Assembly: GCA_036504335.1 (NCBI GenBank)
Contig: DASXVJ010000035.1
Coordinates: 152,018 to 216,017, forward strand
DNA length: 64,000 nt
Direction: 5' to 3'
DNA from: Fen-183 sp036504335
GTDB lineage: Bacteria; Acidobacteriota; Thermoanaerobaculia; UBA5066
The notes under the pieces were generated by a model. The model saw only the letters and a list, made by a program, of their open reading frames with translations. It did no database searches and had not been told where the DNA came from. Positions within the stretch are counted from its first letter, which is position 1; each line of letters opens with the position of its first letter. Positions 57,950 through 64,000 of the stretch are shown piece by piece. Both the position numbers and the translations under genes were made by a program.

Positions 57950-59499
57950 CGGGAGAGCGCCGTCCAGACCCGCCCCTGAATGAACGCCTTCACGAGCCAC
58001 ACGTCGAGCTTGTCTTTTTCGGCCTCGGCCGCGAGAACCTCGAGCGCGCGGTCGTGCGGCATCGCCTTCTTGTACGGGCGGTCCGACGCCGTGAGCGCGT
58101 CGTAGATGTCGCAGACCGTGAGCGCGCGTGCCGCGGGCGGGATCTCCTGCGGGCCGATGCGCCTCGGATAACCCGAGCCGTCGAGCTTCTCGTGGTGCGC
58201 GTACGCGATCTGCGGGACGCGCGCGAGGTCCGGGGTCCAGGGAATCGTCGAGAGGAAGCGCCAGGTGTGCGTCACGTGACTCTCGACGTCGAGCCGTTCC
58301 TCCTGCGAGAGGCTGCCCTGCGCGATGGAGAGGAACCGGAATTCCTCCGGCAACAGGAGCGTCTCCGTCCGCCCGCGCCGGTCGCGCCACGAGCGCACGA
58401 CGAGGCGCTCGAGCGCGCCGCGCGCGTCCTTCGGGAGAATCGTCGGCTCGTTCGCGGAGGCGACTTCCTCGAACGCCGCCTCGAGCTCCCGGCTCCGCGC
58501 GTCCGCCGCCTCCGCGAGCGCGGCGAGGTCGCGGTCCGTCACCGGCCGCCCGTCCCTCGCGAGGCGCTCGAGCAGCGCGCGCGCGTCCTCGGACTCCGCC
58601 GCGGCGAGGACGTAATCGAACCGGTCGCGGATGCGGCGCAGCCCGTCCTCCTCGATCTTCTTCGCCTTGACGAGGACGCGCTCGGGAATCGAGATCTTCC
58701 CGAAATCGTGCAGGAGGGCCGCCGTGAAGATCTCGCGCATCTCCTCCCGCGAAAACGTCACGGCGGCGTACGGGCCGTCCGGCGCGCGGTCCACGAGCCC
58801 CGCAAGCTCGACCGTGAGCGCCGCGACGCGGTTGCTGTGGCCGGCGGTCGTCGGGTCGCGCTGCTCGACGGCGACGATGGCCGCCTGCGCGAAGTCTTCG
58901 AAGAGGCGCCGGATGGACGCCGTGAGCTGGTTTGCCTTGAGGCAGACCGCGGCCTGCGTCGCGAGGGAGAGGAGGAGCGGGACGAGGTCCTCCGGGTACG
59001 GTTCAGGGCCGGCGGGGCCGAGCCGGTTCATGAGCTGGAGGACGCCCACGAGATCCCCGAGATGGTCCCTCATCGGGACGACGAGCATCGCGCGCGTCCG
59101 GAAACCGGTCGCGACGTCGAAGGCGTCGTTGTGCCGGTACGGGGCGTCCTTCGGGATGGCGTAGGCGTCCTCGAGGACGAGCGGGACACCGTGGACGGCG
59201 ACCCAGCCCGCGAGGCTGCCCTCGTCGACGGGCACGGTGCGCTCCTTGAACGCGAACGAGACGGCGTCGTTCTGCGCGAGCTTGAAGCGCAGCCGCCTTC
59301 CGCCGCCCGGCACGTCCTCGGCGAGGTACAGGGAGCCCGCCCCGGACCCGGAGAATCGGCGCGACTCCGTGAGGATCGTCTCGAGGAGCTTCTCGAGGTC
59401 GCGCTCGGCCGAGAGCGCGATCCCGATCCGGTTGAGAGCCGCGATGCGCTCCTCGGCCTGCCGGAGGCGCTCCTCGAGAGAGCGCGGGTCCGGGCTCAC
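57946..59499 (-). CDS. GAF - HD-GYP c-di-GMP phosphodiesterase
   Basis: 517 residues. N-terminal coiled segment, GAF domain about 25-190, and an HD-GYP domain whose motifs are GHSNRVAAL, LLHDFGKISIPERVL and HHEKLDGSGYP, with about 120 extra residues inserted between the HD and GYP parts. HD-GYP enzymes hydrolyse c-di-GMP. GTG overlaps the upstream kinase stop as GTGA, so the pair forms one signalling unit. Confidence 0.92.
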   Translation of the reverse strand: MSPDPRSLEERLRQAEERIAALNRIGIALSAERDLEKLLETILTESRRFSGSGAGSLYLAEDVPGGGRRLRFKLAQNDAVSFAFKERTVPVDEGSLAGWVAVHGVPLVLEDAYAIPKDAPYRHNDAFDVATGFRTRAMLVVPMRDHLGDLVGVLQLMNRLGPAGPEPYPEDLVPLLLSLATQAAVCLKANQLTASIRRLFEDFAQAAIVAVEQRDPTTAGHSNRVAALTVELAGLVDRAPDGPYAAVTFSREEMREIFTAALLHDFGKISIPERVLVKAKKIEEDGLRRIRDRFDYVLAAAESEDARALLERLARDGRPVTDRDLAALAEAADARSRELEAAFEEVASANEPTILPKDARGALERLVVRSWRDRRGRTETLLLPEEFRFLSIAQGSLSQEERLDVESHVTHTWRFLSTIPWTPDLARVPQIAYAHHEKLDGSGYPRRIGPQEIPPAARALTVCDIYDALTASDRPYKKAMPHDRALEVLAAEAEKDKLDVWLVKAFIQGRVWTALSR

Positions 59500-62345
59500 C
59501 GCTCCCTCCCGGGTGCCGCCGCGCGGGTGATCGGCGCGACGACGCGTTCGCGCGGGAAGATGACCCTGAACCGGCTCCCCTTCTCGCGGCCTTCGCTCTC
59601 GGCGGCGATCGTCCCGCCGTGGGCCTCCACGATGGCGCGCGCGATCGAGAGGCCGACGCCAAGGCCCCCGTAACGCCGGCTCGAGGACGTCTCTTCCTGC
59701 CGGAAGCGCTCGAAAACGTGCGGGAGGAAGTCCGGGTCGATCCCGTGCCCCTCGTCCGCGACGGCGAGCTCGAGCCCGCCGTCCCCGGCGCGCGCCACGG
59801 TCACCTCCACGGTGCCGCCGGCCGGCGAGAACTTCACGCCGTTCGCGAGGAGGTTCCAGACGACCTGCTTGAGGCGCGCGGGGTCTCCCTCCATCGCGGG
59901 CAGGTCGCGCTCGATGTGGCAGCGAATCGCGACGCCCCGTTTGGCGGCCCCGGGAGCGACGGCGTCCAGCGCGCCGGCAATCGTCTCGGCGAGCCGCACG
60001 CGCTCGCGCCGCAGCTCGAGCCCGAAGTTGTCGATCCGGGAGAGGTCGATCAGGTCGGCGAGCATGCGGCTGAGCGTCTCCGACTGCCCGAGAATCGCCT
60101 CCAGGGCGCGCTTCACGGGAGGATCGCCTCCGTGCGAGTCGAGGAGAACCTCAGCCCAGCCCACGATTCCCGTGAGCGGCGTGCGGACCTCGTGCGAGAG
60201 GTTCGCGAGGAAATCGTCCTTGAGGCGGTTGCTGCGCTGGAGCTCCTCGATGAGCCGCGCGTTGCGCAAGGCGATCGCGCACTGCTCGGCCAGGAGCGTG
60301 AGCGTGGCGCCGTCCTCGCGCGTGAACGCGCCCGCGCGGTACGACATGACCTCGAGGACGCCGAGCCGCTGGTCGCCGACGCGGATCGGAACGGCCATGA
60401 GCGCGCGCACGTCGGGGTCCGCGACCGCGGCGCGCGCCCTCGCGCGGCTCTCGACCGGGTCGCCTTCCGCCAGCTCGTCGAGGCCGTTCACGGCCGTGAA
60501 GACGGGCCGGTTCTCCCGGAACGCGCGGCCGGCGCTCCGGAGGCCCGAGGCGGGCCGGGGCCCCGACCCGCCGCCATGGAGGGTCATGACGCCGACGCCG
60601 AACACCGCCGCGACGGAGAGGTTCCGGCCCGGCGGGTCCGCGACCCACGCCACGGCCCCGTCCGCGGCCGGAAACGCCCGTGTCGTCTCCTCCACGACGG
60701 ACGTGAGGACGTCCGGAGCGTGGAGGCGGAAGTTCAGGAGCTGGGTCGCGCGCGCGACCGCCTCGAGAACGCGGGTGCGCTGCTCGAACGCACCGACGAG
60801 CTCCGCGAGTCGCAGCGCGAGCGCGGCGCGCTCGGCGAAGGCGGAGATGTTCCGCGCATCGGCGTCCGAAAACGCCGCCGCGTCTCCCGACTGGAGGTCG
60901 AAAACGCCGATCACGTGCTCGTCGAGGACGAGCGGGACGACGAGCTCGGAGCGCGCATCGGGCCACCCGACGACGTAGTCCGGGGAGCGCGAGACGTCGG
61001 GGACGTTCACGACGCGCGCGGTCCGCGCGGCGAGCGGGATGAGGCCGGGCGCGTCGAGCGGGATGACGGAGACCGGGTCGCCCGGCGACCACCACTTCCC
61101 GCGCCGCCCGAACTGCACGAGCGCGCTCCGGTCGCGGTCGATGAGGAGCAGGCTGCTCGCGTCGCGGCCGTAGTGAGTCGCGAGCGCGTCGAGGATCTGC
61201 GTCAGCAGGACGTCGCGGTTCGCCGTGCGTGTCAGGAGCGCGCGCGAAGCGTCCGCGAGACTGCGCGCCTCGCGCATGGATTGCGCGACGGCCTCGGCCG
61301 AGCGGCGCTGCTCGAGGGCGACCCCCACGAAGTCCGCGAGCGACTGCAGCGTCTCGACGTCGTCGAACTCGATGCGCCGTGTCTCGTCCCGGGTCGCGAC
61401 CGCCATGACGCCGGTCGTCTGGCCCGCCGAGCGCATCGGAAAGATCCCCACGGAGCGCGCCCCGATCCGGACGAACCGCTCGCGCGACGCGCTCTCCGGC
61501 TCGAGGCGCACGTCCGTGATGATCATCGGCTGCCCCGTCTCGAGCACCCGGAGCGAGAACGTCGGGTTCTCGGGTGAGAGCGGGATGTTCCCCTCGAATT
61601 CGTCTTCGCGCGTCCCGCCGTAACCGCCGAGGCCGGCGAGGGTGTCGCCCTCGGGCGTGAGCAGGGAGAAGACGGCGATCGGGTAGAGAAGCGTGTCCCT
61701 CAGGCCCGTGAGAGCCGTCTCGACGACGTCCTTCACGGTCGTCGAGCGCTGGACCGCCGACGCGAGGTCGAAGAGGACCGACAGGCGGTCGCGCTCGCGG
61801 CCCAGCTCCTCGACGAGCTCGGTCTGCTTGAGCGCAGCCGAGAGATGGTGGACCGCGGACTCGAGGAACGCGACGTCGTCGGGGGCCCAGTCGCGGCGTC
61901 TCTTCGCCGTCGCGGCGCCCACGAAGCCGCGCAGGACACCGTCGATGCCGATCGGGACGAGGAGGAGCGAGACGATTCCGTTCCGGCGGAACGCGTCGAC
62001 CTGGTCGACGAGCTCCGGCTCGGCGAACACGTCCGCGGCGACGATGGGCTGGAACCTCCGAAGCGACGGAGGGATCCTCGGGACGGCGCCGGGCGGGACG
62101 AGCATGGAGAGCGGCGGCACGCCCCCGGCCGCCCAGGCCGCGCGCGCGACGAGCGTCGCAGGCCCGGCCTCGCTCCCGAAGAGGAAGAGGGTGAGGCGGT
62201 CGACCTCGAGAATCCGGCCGATCTGCGAGATGGACCAGTCCAGGAACTCCTGAAGCTGGACGCCCTCGACGAGCGCAAGGGCGAACTCCGAGAGAAAGCG
62301 ATCCCTCACGGCGCCTTCGGCGTCCCGACGGAGTTCCTCGGCCAC
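59496..62345 (-). CDS. multi-GAF soluble hybrid sensor histidine kinase
   Basis: 949 residues, no membrane segments. Four GAF-type sensor domains in series (about 20-180, 195-350, 370-520, 535-700), then HisKA with LSHEVRTPLTGIVGWAEVLL and HATPase with VWNLLANGVKFSPAGGTVEV, DEGHGIDPDF and GLGVGLSIARAIVEAHGG. No receiver domain. The downstream GAF-HD-GYP protein is the likely output partner. CATAAT or TAATCC lies six to eight bases before the GTG, suggesting a leaderless mRNA. Confidence 0.93.
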   Translation of the reverse strand: MAEELRRDAEGAVRDRFLSEFALALVEGVQLQEFLDWSISQIGRILEVDRLTLFLFGSEAGPATLVARAAWAAGGVPPLSMLVPPGAVPRIPPSLRRFQPIVAADVFAEPELVDQVDAFRRNGIVSLLLVPIGIDGVLRGFVGAATAKRRRDWAPDDVAFLESAVHHLSAALKQTELVEELGRERDRLSVLFDLASAVQRSTTVKDVVETALTGLRDTLLYPIAVFSLLTPEGDTLAGLGGYGGTREDEFEGNIPLSPENPTFSLRVLETGQPMIITDVRLEPESASRERFVRIGARSVGIFPMRSAGQTTGVMAVATRDETRRIEFDDVETLQSLADFVGVALEQRRSAEAVAQSMREARSLADASRALLTRTANRDVLLTQILDALATHYGRDASSLLLIDRDRSALVQFGRRGKWWSPGDPVSVIPLDAPGLIPLAARTARVVNVPDVSRSPDYVVGWPDARSELVVPLVLDEHVIGVFDLQSGDAAAFSDADARNISAFAERAALALRLAELVGAFEQRTRVLEAVARATQLLNFRLHAPDVLTSVVEETTRAFPAADGAVAWVADPPGRNLSVAAVFGVGVMTLHGGGSGPRPASGLRSAGRAFRENRPVFTAVNGLDELAEGDPVESRARARAAVADPDVRALMAVPIRVGDQRLGVLEVMSYRAGAFTREDGATLTLLAEQCAIALRNARLIEELQRSNRLKDDFLANLSHEVRTPLTGIVGWAEVLLDSHGGDPPVKRALEAILGQSETLSRMLADLIDLSRIDNFGLELRRERVRLAETIAGALDAVAPGAAKRGVAIRCHIERDLPAMEGDPARLKQVVWNLLANGVKFSPAGGTVEVTVARAGDGGLELAVADEGHGIDPDFLPHVFERFRQEETSSSRRYGGLGVGLSIARAIVEAHGGTIAAESEGREKGSRFRVIFPRERVVAPITRAAAPGRER

Positions 62346-62395
62346 GACGGGGGATTATGACGCCGCCCGGCTCCGGGCCGGGCCGGCGCGCGCCC

Positions 62396-63286
62396 TCAGT
62401 TGGTCGTCAGGAGGGGGCTGAACACCAGGTACGGGTTCACGACGAGGGCACGGCCGCCGGTCACGTCGTCCTCGTCGCGGAAGATCGCGAAGTGCAGGTG
62501 TGGGCCGCCGATCACGTGGCCGGTCGCGCCGACGTCGCCGAGGCGCTGGCCCTTCACGACGCGGTCCCCGGGCCGAAGGCCCTTCTCGTGCTTCGCGAGG
62601 TGCGCGAAAAAGAACGTGTAACGGCCGGTCGTGTCCCGGAGATACACGACCTTTCCGCCCTTCCGGTCGCGTCCGAGGCGCTCGATGACGCCGTCCGTCA
62701 CCGCGAGAACCGGCGTCCCGCGCGGCGCGGGCAGGTCGATCGCGTGGTGTTTCCTCTGGCGGCCGCGCTTGGCGAAGAACGTGTCCCGGAACTTCGCCCG
62801 GTCGAACGCCTCGAGCGGGATCGGGAAATCGGACGCGAGAAGGCCGGCGATCTCTTCCTCGGGAAGCGAAGCGGGCCGGCTGTTCTTCTTCCGGACGACG
62901 AGGCCGGTGACGGTACGGGCGAGGTTTCTCCAGAACGCGAACTGCGCCGGCGAGAGATTCGCGGCGGCCGCGGGAACCGGCTCGGCATCGGCCTCCTCGG
63001 CGCCGTCGTCGGGGTCGTCCTCGTCCTCGGCGCGGGCAGCCGCCGGGTCCACCGGCCGCTTCAGCCAGGCGAGGTCGGCCGCATCGGCCGAGGAGAAGCA
63101 CTCCCCCGTCTCGGAGTCGCGCACCGGGCAGGCGGCGGACGGGGTCGTGTCCGTTCCGGCAGTCGCCGGAGCGGCCGCATCGAGGCTCGCGACCGCGACG
63201 AGGACGGGCGTCTCGGAGGACGCCGCCGACACTTCTCCGGCCGCGCCCAGCGCTCCGGCGAGGGCGGCCGCGAGGAGAAGGCTCAG
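62396..63286 (-). CDS. M23 (LytM-like) peptidoglycan peptidase, probable CTG start
   Basis: About 296 residues. The LytM domain has HHAIDLPAPRGTPVLAVTDG, FFFAHLAKHEKGLRPGDRVV and GPHLHFAIF, giving the zinc and catalytic His set. A Pro/Asp/Glu-rich linker precedes it. Starting at GTG 63232 would remove the hydrophobic segment SLLLAAALAGALGAAG; CTG at 63286 includes it and overlaps the efp stop as CTGA, the same geometry as the GTGA and TTGA junctions elsewhere. It probably trims or regulates cell-wall hydrolysis. Confidence 0.85.
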   Translation of the reverse strand: MSLLLAAALAGALGAAGEVSAASSETPVLVAVASLDAAAPATAGTDTTPSAACPVRDSETGECFSSADAADLAWLKRPVDPAAARAEDEDDPDDGAEEADAEPVPAAAANLSPAQFAFWRNLARTVTGLVVRKKNSRPASLPEEEIAGLLASDFPIPLEAFDRAKFRDTFFAKRGRQRKHHAIDLPAPRGTPVLAVTDGVIERLGRDRKGGKVVYLRDTTGRYTFFFAHLAKHEKGLRPGDRVVKGQRLGDVGATGHVIGGPHLHFAIFRDEDDVTGGRALVVNPYLVFSPLLTTN

Positions 63287-63843
63287 CTCACTCGCTCCAG
63301 GTAGGAGTTGTCGCGCGTGTCGATCTTGACGACCGTGCCCGCCTCGACGAACTGCGGCACCTGCACCATCAGGCCCGTCTCCAGTTTGGCCGGCTTGTAG
63401 GACGCCGACGCCGTCGCGCCCTTCATGCCGGGCTCGACCTCGACGATCTTCAGGTTCACCGTCGTCGGGAGCTCCACCGATACCGGGTTGCCGTCGTAGA
63501 AGTCGATCTCGATCACCGTCTCGGGGAGCAGGTACTTCATGGATTCGCCCACGACCTCGTCGTCGAGGCGGATCTGGTCGAAGGTCTCCTGGTTCATGAA
63601 GTGGTGACCTTCGCTGTCCGAGTAGAGGTACTGCATCTGGTGCGTGTCGAGGGAGGCCTTCTCGACCTTGTCCTCGGACCGGAACCGGTGCTCGTTCATG
63701 GCTCCGGACTTGAGGTTCCGGAGCTTCGCCTGGACGAATCCGCGGAGGTTCCCGGGCGTCTTGTGCAGGACGCTGTGCGCGCGGTGCAGCTCGCCGTTGT
63801 GAATGATGATCATGCCCGGGCGGATTTCGGTGGCGGAAATCAT
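63283..63843 (-). CDS. efp: translation elongation factor P
   Basis: 186 residues, the standard EF-P length and three-domain beta structure. It relieves ribosome stalling at polyproline. The domain I loop reads HKTPGNLRGF, so the position of the beta-lysylated Lys34 of E. coli is Asn32, with Arg34 two positions on. ATG preceded by GGAG. The downstream M23 gene is coupled through CTGA. The region upstream to the window end holds a terminator but no convincing promoter apart from TTGACG around 63930 on the minus strand. Confidence 0.95.
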   Translation of the reverse strand: MISATEIRPGMIIIHNGELHRAHSVLHKTPGNLRGFVQAKLRNLKSGAMNEHRFRSEDKVEKASLDTHQMQYLYSDSEGHHFMNQETFDQIRLDDEVVGESMKYLLPETVIEIDFYDGNPVSVELPTTVNLKIVEVEPGMKGATASASYKPAKLETGLMVQVPQFVEAGTVVKIDTRDNSYLERVS

Positions 63844-63953
63844 TGCTACTCCAAGAGTTCTGGAATCACCCGGGGCGCTCCTGGCAATGGGGGCTGACGA
63901 ACCACCCGGCCCGACCCGCTGGCTGACGTCAAGCCTAACCCACCCCCCGACGG

Positions 63954-63990
63954 AAAGACAAGCGGCCCCGGTCCAGGGGACCCGGGCCGC
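63954..63990 (-). terminator. intrinsic terminator of a gene beyond the right edge
   Basis: On the minus strand GCGGCCCGGGTCC and GGACCGGGGCCGC form a 13-bp stem with one mismatch, followed by TTGTCTTT. It would end a minus-strand transcript entering from beyond 64000. Confidence 0.55.
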
Positions 63991-64000
63991 CCGAAACACC

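Overview
The window is a GC-rich (about 70 %) bacterial chromosome segment with dense, mostly single-copy housekeeping and accessory genes. It has no rRNA, no CRISPR array and no recognisable transposase. The gene style suggests an Acidobacteriota member, perhaps of the Thermoanaerobaculia/Holophagae type: Ser/Thr kinases fused to sulfatase-modifying-factor domains, an MglA GTPase, PilZ and HD-GYP proteins, many GT-C glycosyltransferases, MetX/MetY transsulfhydration and TonB-like anti-sigma factors. This phylum call is an inference from content, not a phylogenetic result. Genes are tightly packed. Stop and start codons very often overlap as NTGA or TGATG, and many transcription-unit starts lack a Shine-Dalgarno but carry a TANNNT box 5 to 8 bases before the start codon, which points to leaderless mRNAs.

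Layout. 1-3000: end of a DUF481 outer-membrane protein, isocitrate lyase, and a membrane-anchored thioredoxin. 3005-7981: a compact TetR-controlled locus with three near-identical operators, containing an SRPBCC protein, a small profilin-like protein, a GNAT / arylamine N-acetyltransferase / membrane-protein operon, the TetR regulator, a methyltransferase and a rhodanese. 8000-13650: a secreted OB-like protein, tRNA-Thr(CGT), an ECF sigma / anti-sigma pair, an M3-like metallopeptidase, a second SRPBCC protein and an RRM RNA-binding protein. 13650-16270: a probable Met/Cys attenuator (leader peptide plus terminator) followed by metY-metX. 16200-27750: a LysE exporter, a two-component system (histidine kinase plus NtrC-type regulator), a thiol oxidoreductase, a MoxR-like ATPase, a kinase-SUMF1-hydrolase fusion and an M20 peptidase.

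27725-37804 is a glycosyltransferase region: two divergent operons of GT-C membrane proteins, including an inverted duplicated two-gene cassette and a shared C-terminal beta-sandwich module in three proteins. 37860-42400 holds a VWA protein, a PH-like membrane protein, an MBL-fold nuclease, an MglA GTPase with a long coiled-coil tail, and PilZ. 42403-46200 is the conserved phoH-ybeY-corC-era string. 46221-51847 is a MacAB-like efflux operon and small secreted proteins. 51829-63843 has an aconitase-family enzyme with the swivel domain first, a UvrD-type helicase, an amino-acid permease, a multi-GAF histidine kinase with a GAF-HD-GYP partner, an M23 peptidase and EF-P.

The most interesting signals are the Met/Cys leader-peptide attenuator before metY, the three-operator TetR regulon, the pervasive leaderless-promoter signature, a dispersed AT-rich motif whose best two copies match exactly over 22 bases, and several genes with non-canonical starts or unusual domain fusions.
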